Positions 24,622 to 33,184 of a DNA stretch of 44,287 nucleotides are shown one piece after another. Both the position numbers and the translations under genes were made by a program. How positions within the stretch are numbered: position 1 is the stretch's first letter; every line of letters begins with the position of its first letter. Source of the stretch: Paenibacillus koleovorans NBRC 103111 (GTDB lineage Bacteria > Bacillota > Bacilli > Paenibacillales > NBRC-103111); contig NZ_BIMA01000056.1 in NCBI RefSeq assembly GCF_004000845.1, positions 1 to 44,287 on the forward strand, read 5' to 3'. The notes beneath the pieces were generated by a model. The model saw only the letters and a program-made list of their open reading frames with translations. It did no database searches and had not been told where the DNA came from.

Positions 24622-25941
24622 ATGATGAAGTGCGGGATGTGCGAATTGGAGATCACGCCGCCGATCGGAGCGAGCCTGCCCGGATATTTTGAAGACCGCA
24701 GATCGACTGGCATTCGGGATCCGTTGTATGCAAAAGCGCTCGTGATCGAATCCGGCGCGTCGGTTGCCGCTATCGTCTCGCTGGACGCTATTACCGTGAC
24801 CAGGCCGGTCGTAAACGCGATCCGTCAGCGGGTTAGCGAACGGACCGGCATTCCCGGCGAACACGTGATGGTTACCGCGACGCATATACACACAGGACCC
24901 CCTGTGATGACGACGACCTTCTATAAAGCGGATGAATCTTACCAGTCATGGCTGGCGGTTAAAGCGGCGGATGCAGGGATCATGGCCTATCGCAACCGGG
25001 TGGAAGCGAGAATCGGCGTAGGTGCCGGATATGAAGCCGACATTTCTTTCAACCGAAGGTTCCGCATGAAAGATGGAACGGTTCGCACGAATCCCGGCTT
25101 GCGGAATCCCGGGATCGATCATGTGTTAGGCCCGATAGATCCTCAGGTCGCCGTTGTGCGAATCGACGATGTGCAAGGACAACCGATAGGAGTCGTAACC
25201 AATTTTGCTTGCCATACGGATGTTGTGGGGGGGACAGACTACAGCGCTGACTTTCCGGGCGAGATTTCCCGAACGCTCAAGCATGCGTATGGGGAGCATG
25301 TAGTCAGCCTGTTCCTCTTAGGGGCGTGCGGCAATCTGAACCAGATCGATTTCATTAACGGATTGGAAGCGGATTATCGGAAGCCGTCCTATTTGTATCA
25401 GAAGATGGGTCGTATCCTGGCCGGCGAGGTCATGAAGACAAGAGAGAAAATCCGCCCGTCGGATCGATGCGTTGTGGATGTCAGGAAGGTATCGTTTCCG
25501 GTCGGTTGCCGCAAGCCGACTGGAGATGAAGTGGCCGCCGCCCAAAAGATTCTGCAAACGGTATCAAGCGAATCTGTCGAGTACAACTTCGCCCTTGAGC
25601 TGGTGGAAGCGGGAGCGAGCAAAGTCGATACGGTGGAGTTCGAAGTGCAAACGATTCGACTGGGCGATCTGGCCGTCGTCGGACTTCCGGGCGAACCGTT
25701 CGTCGAATTCGGTCTGGCGATCAAGGAACGGTCCCCCTTCCGTTATACCGCCATTAGCGTACTGTCCAACGGTTCGGCCATCGCCTATATTTGTACGCGA
25801 GAAGCGTACCGGCAAGGAGGGTATGAACCCAGAATCACAAGCAACAGTAACGTTGCGGAAGATGCCGGGGAACTGCTCGTGGAGCATTCGCTCGATCTTC
25901 TGAACCAGCTGTGCACAGGCCGACCACAGGAGAAATCGTGA
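24622..25941 (+). CDS. Neutral/alkaline ceramidase N-terminal domain-like protein
   Basis: A 439-aa cytoplasmic protein with the zinc-site sequences of the neutral ceramidase N-terminal domain: VTATHIHTGP (His88, His90) and FACHTDVVGGTDYSADFPG (His198), plus the opening ITPPIGASLPGYF typical of this group. Real ceramidases are secreted, about 650-700 aa and have a C-terminal Ig-like domain; this protein lacks a signal peptide and that domain. Relatives in Bacteroidota and Paenibacillus sugar operons probably hydrolyse amide or ester bonds on glycan fragments rather than ceramide. RBS GGGGAGG. Downstream gene 52 bases away. Confidence 0.82.
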   Translation: MMKCGMCELEITPPIGASLPGYFEDRRSTGIRDPLYAKALVIESGASVAAIVSLDAITVTRPVVNAIRQRVSERTGIPGEHVMVTATHIHTGPPVMTTTFYKADESYQSWLAVKAADAGIMAYRNRVEARIGVGAGYEADISFNRRFRMKDGTVRTNPGLRNPGIDHVLGPIDPQVAVVRIDDVQGQPIGVVTNFACHTDVVGGTDYSADFPGEISRTLKHAYGEHVVSLFLLGACGNLNQIDFINGLEADYRKPSYLYQKMGRILAGEVMKTREKIRPSDRCVVDVRKVSFPVGCRKPTGDEVAAAQKILQTVSSESVEYNFALELVEAGASKVDTVEFEVQTIRLGDLAVVGLPGEPFVEFGLAIKERSPFRYTAISVLSNGSAIAYICTREAYRQGGYEPRITSNSNVAEDAGELLVEHSLDLLNQLCTGRPQEKS

Positions 25942-25993
25942 CGGATCGCCTACGTTTTCGTCAATAAGCATCACCAATAAAGGAGACACTTTC

Positions 25994-27193
25994 ATGCGAA
26001 GTTTGAAACAGCAAGTCTATGACATGGGCAAGCCCGAGTGGAGATCGATGCTGGAATATGCGGTAGAGCTTCATAAAAAGTGCACTCGGGAACCGGTGCC
26101 TCCCTTCCAATATCCATGGGAAGAAATCGGAACGGGGTATTGCTACGGTCCGGCATTCAGTCACATTGATCTAACCCATGCGACTTTGGACACGCTCCGT
26201 TATCAGCCGGTTCATGCCAAAAACCAAATCTTAAACTACTTAAACCTGCAGACTTCCGACGGATTGATCCCCGGCTGCATTTGGTTCCGCGGCGGCGAGG
26301 TGAAATGGAGTATGGTGAAGGGGCATCCTCCGTATTGGCCGGTGGCCGTGCAGGATTTTCATGACCTGTACGAAGATATCGATTTGTTGAGAACAGCTTA
26401 TCTTGCCCTGGTTCGTCAAATCGGTTGGTTTGAAACAAAACGGAAGGCTGAAAACGAAGGTTATTATTATATCGATCTATGGAAAAAGGAATGGGAAAGC
26501 GGTGTCGATGACGGAATTCGTTATGACCATATCACACCGGGTCCCTATGCGTGCGTCGATGCGACTGCGCATGTTTATCAAATGCATGTCTTCGCTGCCC
26601 AATGGGCGAGCCTTCTTGATTTGGCTGATGAGTCCGAGAAATGGCAAATCAGGGCAGATCAGCTTAAGGAATTTATACGCAGCGCTTTGTTCGATGAAGA
26701 AACGGCTCTATTCCACGATATTTGGTCGGTCGGTAATCCGGGGAGCCGCCGCCTTACTTTTGAGGGCATGTGGCCGATGATGGTAGGTGCGGCAACCCTG
26801 GAGCAAGCGAATCGCGTGATCGATGAAAATTTGTTGAATCCAAAGCGGTTTTTTACCAAGCATCCGGTTCCGACCATCGCTCTGGAGGATCCGGCATTTG
26901 AACTTCGCATGTGGAGGGGGCCATCTTGGAACAGTATCACCTATTGGGTTGCACGGGGGTGTACCCTGTACGGGAGAAACGATGCGGCCAAAGTGATTCT
27001 GGAACGCGCCTTGGACCATACAGCCGAGAAATTTTCTGAGTCCGGGACATTATGGGAGTTCTATCATCCTCATGGAGGACATCCGACCGAACTCCAAAGA
27101 AAACCTTATACAGAGTTTAATCAGCCGTGCCGCGAGTATATGGGCCATAACCCTTTGATCGCCATGACCGATTTATGGGCTTCCGTAAACTAA
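25994..27193 (+). CDS. MGH1-like / GH63-type glycoside hydrolase
   Basis: A 399-aa (alpha/alpha)6-barrel protein without signal peptide. Motifs shared with the mannosylglycerate hydrolase/GH63/YgjK group are LQTSDGLIPGCIWF (residues ~75-88), DHITPGPYACVDATAHVYQMH, ELRMWRGPSWNSITYW (acid/base region, residues ~303-318) and TLWEFYHPHGGHPTE, with a Glu at the position of the usual catalytic base. These enzymes are inverting hydrolases acting on alpha-linked oligosaccharides. It is the only evident glycosidase in the operon. AAAGGAGA precedes ATG 25994. Confidence 0.82.
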   Translation: MRSLKQQVYDMGKPEWRSMLEYAVELHKKCTREPVPPFQYPWEEIGTGYCYGPAFSHIDLTHATLDTLRYQPVHAKNQILNYLNLQTSDGLIPGCIWFRGGEVKWSMVKGHPPYWPVAVQDFHDLYEDIDLLRTAYLALVRQIGWFETKRKAENEGYYYIDLWKKEWESGVDDGIRYDHITPGPYACVDATAHVYQMHVFAAQWASLLDLADESEKWQIRADQLKEFIRSALFDEETALFHDIWSVGNPGSRRLTFEGMWPMMVGAATLEQANRVIDENLLNPKRFFTKHPVPTIALEDPAFELRMWRGPSWNSITYWVARGCTLYGRNDAAKVILERALDHTAEKFSESGTLWEFYHPHGGHPTELQRKPYTEFNQPCREYMGHNPLIAMTDLWASVN

Positions 27194-27216
27194 ACAGAGT
27201 AGGAGAGGTAAAGCCA

Positions 27217-28683
27217 TTGAAAAACCAGACGCGTCCAAACCTATTGATCTTTATGCCGGATCAAATGCAGGCCCAAGTCACATCCCCCGGTCACCCCTGT
27301 CAAACTCCGAACATGGATAAAATCAAAGAAGACGGCGTCAGTTTTCCATTCACGTATCCGCCAATGGCACATTGCTGTCCGGCAAGGGCTTCATTCATGA
27401 CAAGTCTTTATCCTTCACAGCATGGGATCTATAATAACGTCTCCAATGATCAGGCGATTCATAGCCAGTTAAACACCGGGATCGAAACCTTTTCCGAGAA
27501 ATTGGCGGAGAGTGGATATCAAATGTATTATGCCGGGAAGTGGCATGTTTCGGCCACGGAAACTCCACAATCCAGAGGGTGGACGGAATTGTACCTGAAG
27601 GAACAGGAGTTGGATCAGGGCAAACGCAGACAAGCGTACCGGGAAATGAACTGTGAAAGCGGCCAAAGAGGCCGAAAGCGCGGGGAGATCTTGCGTCCCG
27701 GATGGGGAGGCTACACCCTTTATGGCACTTCGGACAAATCTTACACCGAGTTAAACGACTATGAATGTGTGCATGAAGCCATATCGCAATTGGATAGGCT
27801 GCAAGATAGCGTTGATCCCTGGTGCATGTATATCGGTCCGAACGGTCCGCATGATCCTTTCGTTATTCCTGAAAAGTACGCCAATATGTATGATCCCGAT
27901 CTTATCCAACTGCCGCCCAATTACTATGACGATATGCAGGATAAACCCCGAATCTATCGACGCATGCGAAAGGTGTTCAGCCAATTAAGCGAACAAGAAG
28001 TGAAAGAATCCATTGCGCATTATTGGGGCTACTGCACGCTGATTGACGATTTATTCGGAGAAGTTCTGGTTACGTTGGAGCGGAACCGCCAGATGGATAA
28101 TACGCTGATTATCGTCGTTTCCGATCATGGAGAACATGCGGGAGCACACGGTTTATTCTGCAAAGGAATCAGTATGTTCGATGAAGGGTATCGCGTTCCT
28201 CTCATTATGAGTTCTCCCCAGCTTGTGAAAAATCCGGGGAGAGCCGTCGAACAATTTGTGACACTCATGGATATAGCTCCTACATTAATCGAACTTACTG
28301 GAGCGGAACCGCTGGGCAGGTCGAGCGGGCGCAGCCTGGTTCCGTTTCTGTCCGACGAAACCCCGGATAACTGGCGGGACAGCATATACGCCCAATGTAA
28401 CGGCACGGAATTATACTATACGAGCCGGATGGTCAAGACGAAGAAATTTAAGTTCGTCTATAATCCTACCGATTTTGACGAGCTATATGACCTGGAATCC
28501 GATCCGTATGAAATGCACAATATTGCGGACCGTCCGGAATCGAAGGCCGTTATGAAAGAAATGTACAGCAAGATGTGGGAGCATGCATTCGAAGCCGAGG
28601 ATATGAATTTCGTGCAATATATTCCGGTTACCACAGGAGAGTATGGCCCGGCTATAGTCAACGCAAAGGAGAGGTTGATCTAG
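27217..28683 (+). CDS. Formylglycine-type sulfatase
   Basis: A 488-aa sulfatase. The N-terminal metal-binding aspartate is in LLIFMPDQMQAQ (Asp15) and the active-site signature is HCCPARASFMTSLYPSQHG, with the cysteine of C-x-P-x-R (Cys53) expected to be oxidised to formylglycine. A second metal cluster lies in TLIIVVSDHGEHAGAHG. The C-terminal part (DLESDPYEMHNIAD) is the usual substrate-side sequence. No signal peptide, so it would remove sulfate from imported fragments. TTG 27217 is chosen as start because GGAGAGG lies eight bases before it; the upstream in-frame codons overlap the previous gene. No formylglycine-generating enzyme is encoded in the window. Confidence 0.9.
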   Translation: MKNQTRPNLLIFMPDQMQAQVTSPGHPCQTPNMDKIKEDGVSFPFTYPPMAHCCPARASFMTSLYPSQHGIYNNVSNDQAIHSQLNTGIETFSEKLAESGYQMYYAGKWHVSATETPQSRGWTELYLKEQELDQGKRRQAYREMNCESGQRGRKRGEILRPGWGGYTLYGTSDKSYTELNDYECVHEAISQLDRLQDSVDPWCMYIGPNGPHDPFVIPEKYANMYDPDLIQLPPNYYDDMQDKPRIYRRMRKVFSQLSEQEVKESIAHYWGYCTLIDDLFGEVLVTLERNRQMDNTLIIVVSDHGEHAGAHGLFCKGISMFDEGYRVPLIMSSPQLVKNPGRAVEQFVTLMDIAPTLIELTGAEPLGRSSGRSLVPFLSDETPDNWRDSIYAQCNGTELYYTSRMVKTKKFKFVYNPTDFDELYDLESDPYEMHNIADRPESKAVMKEMYSKMWEHAFEAEDMNFVQYIPVTTGEYGPAIVNAKERLI

Positions 28684-29652
28684 ATGTCCAAGTACAAGGT
28701 AGCGGTGACCGACTATGGCTTCCCTGATTTGCATCAAGAAGAAGAGGTTTTACTCCCAATGGGCTTTGAATTTGTAACCGGACAATGCAAAACACCGGAT
28801 GAAGTAATAGAACTAACCAGACATGCGGATGCGATTCTAATCGAAAGAGCTCCGATAACCAAAGAAGTCGTCGATAGCTTGCAGAGATGCAAAATCATCG
28901 TAAGATATGGCGTCGGTGTCGATAGCGTTGATATTCAAGCGGCGAAAGAAAAACAGATTCCGGTTGTCAACGTGCCCGACTATGGGACCGGGGAAGTCGC
29001 CGATCATGCGATGTCGCTCTTACTATCGAGCGTTCGGAAAATCCCGCAAATCGTTTCCCAGGTGCGCAATGGGGTGTGGCAAACGACTCCGTGCCGACCG
29101 ATTATGGGGCTGCAAGGGAAAACGTTAGGAATAGCCGGCTTCGGCAATATCGGAAAAGATGTGGCAAGGAGAGCCCAAAGCTTTGGAATCCACACGATCG
29201 CCTACGATCCTTATGTACCGGAAAACGTATGCAACGAGTGGAATACGGAGAAGGTCGATTGGCATTCCTTCCTGGAACGAAGCGACATGATCTCGGTTCA
29301 TCTTCCCTTATCGACGGAAACCAAACATCTATTTAATGCTGAAGCCTTTGAACGAATGAAATCAACCGCCTACCTTGTTAACACGTCCAGGGGCGGAGTA
29401 ATCCAAACCGAAAGTTTAGTGGAAGCGTTGAAACATAACAAAATCGCGGGTGCGGCGTTGGATGTACTGGAAGAGCAACCGATTCCGATGAGCAGCCCGC
29501 TTCTCCAATTTGAAAATTGTTTCATAACCAGCCATTGCGCCTGGTATTCGGAAAGTTCCCTAAACCGATTGCAGCGACATGCAGCACTAGAGATAAAGCG
29601 ACTATTTAACGGGGAGCGTCCCAAGCATATCGTGAATGGCGTAGAGGTCTAG
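28684..29652 (+). CDS. D-2-hydroxyacid dehydrogenase, CtBP/phosphoglycerate dehydrogenase-like
   Basis: A 322-aa NAD-dependent dehydrogenase that starts directly after the sulfatase stop (TAG ATG), so translation is coupled. The catalytic triad is present: Arg236 in NTSRGG, Glu264 in DVLEEQP and His284 in TSHCAW. The NAD fold is GFGNIG (152-157) with Asp175 closing the second strand (AYDPY). Family members reduce 2-keto acids or oxidise D-2-hydroxy acids. In this setting it could process a 2-keto-3-deoxy or uronate-derived acid produced by lyase action, which is inference from the neighbouring lyases. Confidence 0.9.
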   Translation: MSKYKVAVTDYGFPDLHQEEEVLLPMGFEFVTGQCKTPDEVIELTRHADAILIERAPITKEVVDSLQRCKIIVRYGVGVDSVDIQAAKEKQIPVVNVPDYGTGEVADHAMSLLLSSVRKIPQIVSQVRNGVWQTTPCRPIMGLQGKTLGIAGFGNIGKDVARRAQSFGIHTIAYDPYVPENVCNEWNTEKVDWHSFLERSDMISVHLPLSTETKHLFNAEAFERMKSTAYLVNTSRGGVIQTESLVEALKHNKIAGAALDVLEEQPIPMSSPLLQFENCFITSHCAWYSESSLNRLQRHAALEIKRLFNGERPKHIVNGVEV

Positions 29653-29658
29653 GAAACA

Positions 29659-30669
29659 ATGAAAACTCTGGTTTATCACGGACCTCGGCAAATAAGCGTC
29701 GAAGAACAAGAGATACCCAAGGCGGGCCCGAACGAAGCCCTGATCCAAGTGGAATCCGTAGGCATTTGCGGGAGCGAATTGGAAGGGTATTTGGGTCATA
29801 GCAGCGTGAGGATTCCTCCGTTGATCATGGGACATGAATTCTGCGGAACAATCGTTGAGATCATAGGAAAATCTGTCCAAACTTCAGAATGGTCCGTAGG
29901 GGATAAAGTTGTTGTGAACCCACTGATCTCTTGCGGGAGCTGCGATCGTTGTTTGAAGGGTAAACATAATCTTTGTCGCAGGCGTGAGTTGATCGGCATA
30001 CATCGGTCCGGTGCCTTTGCTGAGTATGTTGCTGTACCTATGAGCAATTTGTACTCCGTTCCCAAGGAGATGAACGCATCGTTAGCTTCTTTGGCTGAGC
30101 CGCTTGCGGTTTGTATCCATGCCGTCAAGCTAGGGCTGCAGCCTTTTGAAGACGTCCTTATATTTGGCGCCGGCGCCATCGGGCTGCTCACATTACAAGT
30201 AGCGAAGAGAATGGGAGCCAATCGAGTTCTGGTCGTCGAGAAGCAAGAGTCGCGTATGCTCCATGCCAGGGCGCTGGGGGCGGAGGTTGTTGAGCCGGAA
30301 CGATTAGGAAACCGGGCGAATGACTATTTTTCGCAAGGAATCGATACGATCATTGATTGTGTCGGCGTTACGGCCACTCGACAACAAGCTCTGCAAACGA
30401 TTCATTCCGGTGGAAAAATCATTATGGTCGGCTTGGGGCATGAGGAAACTCCGATCCTGATGAGCCACCTTGTGCGGCAAGAGGTATCCATCATCGGTTC
30501 CTATTCGTATACCAATGCGGATTTCAAACAAGCGGTTCAGTTGTTGGCCGGCGGTCATATCAGGATGGAACCGTGGACGGCTGCCCGCAGCTTGACGGAA
30601 GGCCCTGCTTCCTTTCAAAGTTTAGTGGAAGGGAAAACCAATTTCAGCAAAATCATTCTAAATCCGTAA
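29659..30669 (+). CDS. Zinc-dependent alcohol/polyol dehydrogenase (MDR superfamily)
   Basis: A 336-aa medium-chain dehydrogenase. Catalytic zinc ligands are Cys37 (GICGSE), His59 and Glu60 (GHEF). The structural zinc lobe has Cys92, Cys95, Cys98 and Cys106. The NAD loop is FGAGAIG, followed by VVEKQE, whose acidic residue favours NAD over NADP. The GICGSELEGYLG variant and overall length are like sorbitol, threonine and galactitol-phosphate dehydrogenases. The gene begins 6 bases after the hydroxyacid dehydrogenase stop. The substrate is probably a sugar, polyol or sugar acid of the pathway. Confidence 0.9.
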   Translation: MKTLVYHGPRQISVEEQEIPKAGPNEALIQVESVGICGSELEGYLGHSSVRIPPLIMGHEFCGTIVEIIGKSVQTSEWSVGDKVVVNPLISCGSCDRCLKGKHNLCRRRELIGIHRSGAFAEYVAVPMSNLYSVPKEMNASLASLAEPLAVCIHAVKLGLQPFEDVLIFGAGAIGLLTLQVAKRMGANRVLVVEKQESRMLHARALGAEVVEPERLGNRANDYFSQGIDTIIDCVGVTATRQQALQTIHSGGKIIMVGLGHEETPILMSHLVRQEVSIIGSYSYTNADFKQAVQLLAGGHIRMEPWTAARSLTEGPASFQSLVEGKTNFSKIILNP

Positions 30670-30685
30670 AGAAGGATGCGCTGCG

Positions 30686-31453
30686 ATGAGATTCCATAAA
30701 AAAGTGTTCATCGTTACCGGTGGAGGTACCGGAATCGGGCGGGCAACCGCAATCCGTTTGGCTGGCGAAGGGGCTCGCGTAGTCATCGCGAACCGGTCGG
30801 AAAAGAATGCCGAAGAGACCCTGGAGCAGATCGAAGGTCTGGCGGGGCAAGGGGTATTTGTGAAGACGGATGTCGGGCAGCATGACGATATTCTGAAGTT
30901 GATCCAAACAACAAAAGATACCTACGGGCGGCTGGATGGAATCGTCCATAGTGCCGCCATAGAATCCTTACGCGGAGTTGTGGAATTATCGGTCGAGGAG
31001 TGGCATTCGACACTCAATGTCAATTTAACTTCTGCCTTTCTGCTCGGAAAATACGGGATTCCGCATATGATCGATGCAGGTGGGGGCGTGATCATCCATG
31101 TCGCTTCCGTACATGCTCAGGCTACGATACGAAATTATGCTGCCTACGCCGCCTCCAAGGGAGGATTGATGGCGCTGACCCGAAGCATGGCCATCGATTA
31201 TGCCAAGCAGGGGATCCGCGTGAATGCAGTCCTTCCGGGGGCCACCGATACCGGCATGTTGAATCGATATGCGGAGTTGGGAGGATTATTCAATGCGGAT
31301 CTGAGCGAAGAATGGAAAGACTCCCAACCGCTGGGCCGAATCGGAAAACCCGAAGAGATCGCTAACCTTATTTGCTTTTTGGCAAGTGATGAAGCCAAGT
31401 TTATCATTGGTTCCGGTGTGGTCATTGACGGAGGTATGCTGGCCGAATTGTAG
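30686..31453 (+). CDS. Short-chain dehydrogenase/reductase
   Basis: A 255-aa classical SDR. TGGGTGIG (residues 11-18) is the cofactor loop, and the catalytic set is Ser141 (HVAS), Tyr154 and Lys158 (YAASK), with Asn in the NVNLTSAF helix. Arg37 after strand 2 (ANRSEK) suggests NADP may be accepted. C-terminal DGGMLAEL is typical of the glucose dehydrogenase/3-oxoacyl-ACP reductase-like subfamily. It is the third consecutive dehydrogenase of the operon. The substrate is unknown. Confidence 0.92.
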   Translation: MRFHKKVFIVTGGGTGIGRATAIRLAGEGARVVIANRSEKNAEETLEQIEGLAGQGVFVKTDVGQHDDILKLIQTTKDTYGRLDGIVHSAAIESLRGVVELSVEEWHSTLNVNLTSAFLLGKYGIPHMIDAGGGVIIHVASVHAQATIRNYAAYAASKGGLMALTRSMAIDYAKQGIRVNAVLPGATDTGMLNRYAELGGLFNADLSEEWKDSQPLGRIGKPEEIANLICFLASDEAKFIIGSGVVIDGGMLAEL

Positions 31454-31491
31454 GAAGAGTGTGACTGTTGGGAGAAGGAGCCTCTGAATAT

Positions 31492-31770
31492 ATGAAACAT
31501 TTTGTCGTTACGTTGCCAATCATTAATAAAGAGATCAATCAACAAGTTAGACCTGATCATTTAGCGTATATGGTGGCTCTGGAGGAGAAGGGCCAAATAT
31601 TTGCTAAAGGCCGGTTTGTTGACGGATCGGGCGGAATGGTTATTTACCGGGCGGAGACGATAGAGGAAGCCGAAGAGCTTGCAACCCGAGATCCCTATGT
31701 TATTCACGGCGCACGGTCGTGTGAAATCCGCGAGTGGTTTATCGTGGAAAAAGGGCGAGAGTATGAATGA
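31492..31770 (+). CDS. YciI-like protein
   Basis: A 92-aa small alpha/beta-barrel protein of the YciI/ferredoxin-like fold. The conserved features are the Arg-x-x-His motif in QQVRPDHLAYMVALEEKG, the Gly-Arg-Phe segment (FAKGRFVDGSGG) and the acidic AEELATRDPYVIHG, where family members have the Asp of the His-Asp pair. Some relatives are dehalogenases or muconolactone-like isomerases, but most are uncharacterised. ATG 31492 (GAAGGAG upstream) is favoured over in-frame TTG 31468. It is the last gene of the operon, just ahead of a terminator. Confidence 0.85.
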   Translation: MKHFVVTLPIINKEINQQVRPDHLAYMVALEEKGQIFAKGRFVDGSGGMVIYRAETIEEAEELATRDPYVIHGARSCEIREWFIVEKGREYE

Positions 31771-31836
31771 TTCTGAAATTGGGATTCCCTCTTCGGCGGT
31801 GCGGAAGTCCGCATCTAAGTAAGAACCTCCAAGGGA

Positions 31837-31874
31837 AGCTGTCGGGTGGAAACGGGCCCGGCGGCTTTCTTTGT
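31837..31874 (+). terminator. Terminator at the end of the catabolic operon
   Basis: AGCTGTCGGG pairs with CCCGGCGGCT (ten pairs, two G-U), followed by TTCTTTG. The remaining gap up to about 32090 contains no convincing gene; minus-strand frames there lack ribosome binding sites. Confidence 0.7.
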
Positions 31875-32095
31875 TTGCGAGGCGGTGGCCCGATTCCGGG
31901 CAAACGCTAGCGGGACCGCACCGGTATTGATCGTCAGCTCCACCTTGTTCGTCTTCGTATAGTTCCCTCCACACCACCATCCCATCCCACAAGCCCTCCA
32001 ACCGCCCCTCAGCACCTACAGACCGTCTCCACAGGTACCCGAAGGTGGGTGAGCCCACTCGACCAAGGTCCAGTTCAGAAACCGTCGAGGGTCCG

Positions 32096-32124
32096 TTTTA
32101 GCCTGACGCCAGATGACCTAAAAT
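32096..32124 (+). promoter_or_regulatory. Possible promoter/inverted repeat upstream of the lia/psp operon
   Basis: TTTTAG and CTAAAA form an inverted repeat separated by 16 bases, ending in a -10-like TAAAAT (32119-32124), about 44 bases upstream of the first gene. Direct GGTCC repeats lie further upstream at 32067 and 32090. Envelope-stress operons of this type are usually driven by LiaR; whether any of these elements is a LiaR box cannot be decided by eye. Confidence 0.35.
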
Positions 32125-32167
32125 GAAGACATGAACGAAACACACTACAACGAAAGGCGGTGAGAAG

Positions 32168-32467
32168 ATGAAAATCAATCGCAACTCCGGTTGGGCGCTG
32201 TTCCTGATCGCGTGCGGAGCGCTCATCCTTCTTGGAAAGATGGGGTTCGGCCTGGGTCACCTGATGAGCTACTTGTTCCCGATCGCGATGATCGGACTGG
32301 GGTACATCGGCATTCGCAACGGCAGCAAGTTTTTCGGCTGGGCGATCCTGATTATCGGCTTGCTGGCACTGCTCGGAAAGTTTTCCGGACTGTTCGCCAT
32401 CCTGATTGCAGCGGGCTTGATCGGATACGGCGTCACTTTGCTTAAGCGTAGTCCGGGCACCTACTAA
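32168..32467 (+). CDS. LiaI-like small membrane protein
   Basis: A 99-aa protein with three or four closely spaced hydrophobic helices (WALFLIACGALILLGKM, LFPIAMIGLGYIGI, WAILIIGLLALLG, LFAILIAAGLIGYG). This matches the LiaI/LiaF membrane-domain family. In Bacillus subtilis LiaI anchors the PspA-like LiaH to the membrane under cell-envelope stress. It is first in a seven-gene operon that contains two PspA paralogues, so the same anchoring role is likely. GGCGGTGAG precedes the ATG. Confidence 0.82.
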   Translation: MKINRNSGWALFLIACGALILLGKMGFGLGHLMSYLFPIAMIGLGYIGIRNGSKFFGWAILIIGLLALLGKFSGLFAILIAAGLIGYGVTLLKRSPGTY

Positions 32468-32509
32468 CCCAATCCCATATAGACGAATCGTGAAAGAGGA
32501 GGTAGTTCC

Positions 32510-33184
32510 ATGAGCATCATGAAGCGGGTAAGAGACATATCCGTGGCGACGCTGAACGAGAGGCTCGAGCAATCGGAGGATCCGGTTCGCCTGATCGACC
32601 AATACTTGAGTGCGCAGCGGCAGCAAATTGAAGAAAGCGAGCGGCTGTACCAGCAAATGCTCGTCCACGCTCAGTCGATCCGGCACCAGGTGCTGACGGC
32701 GGAGCAAATGAAGGAGAAGCGTGAGCAGCAAGCGCTGCTGGCCCTGAAGGCCGGCGAAGAGCAAGTAGCCAAGATGGCGCTCCAGGAAAAACTGCAACAC
32801 GAAGAAACATACGATCGATACGCCTCCCTCTATGAGGAAAGCAAATTGTCGATCATCGAATTGGAGCAGAAGATTGAGCAGCTGAAGCTGGATTTCAACG
32901 AAGTGCTCAGCAAGCGCCAATACTACATGACCCGTCTCCAATCGGTTCGCCTGCAGCAGCAAATGAACGCCCGGATGAACAGCTTGGGCGGCGGCGTGAA
33001 CGGCGGTACATTTACCCGGCTGGAAGAGCGCATCTCGAACATGGAGCATGAAGCTCGTTCGCTGCGAGATGTGCGAGGCCTTGGCAAGGAACTGATGCAG
33101 TCCGGCGCGGTCGTGCAGCAAGCGATCGAACGCGAGATGCTGCAGCTGAGACAGAAGCTGGAGAAGGAAGGATGGTTGAAATGA
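32510..33184 (+). CDS. PspA/IM30 family protein (LiaH-like, paralogue 1)
   Basis: A 224-aa, almost entirely helical coiled-coil protein. It starts with the PspA-type amphipathic helix (MKRVRDISVATLNERLEQSEDPVRLIDQYL), followed by long heptad-rich helices (ESERLYQQM, ALQEKLQHEETYDRY, SIIELEQKIEQLK), with RLEERISNMEHEAR near the end, as in the IM30 C-terminal helices. Such proteins assemble into large membrane-stabilising rings or rods. AGGAGG is seven bases upstream. Its stop overlaps the next start (ATGA), so translation is coupled with the PspC-domain protein. Confidence 0.88.
   Translation: MSIMKRVRDISVATLNERLEQSEDPVRLIDQYLSAQRQQIEESERLYQQMLVHAQSIRHQVLTAEQMKEKREQQALLALKAGEEQVAKMALQEKLQHEETYDRYASLYEESKLSIIELEQKIEQLKLDFNEVLSKRQYYMTRLQSVRLQQQMNARMNSLGGGVNGGTFTRLEERISNMEHEARSLRDVRGLGKELMQSGAVVQQAIEREMLQLRQKLEKEGWLK

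Noticed and set aside
31561-32058. Minus-strand frame overlapping the YciI gene and the terminator region
   Set aside because: Part of it is the terminator hairpin read as protein, there is no RBS, and no family is recognised.
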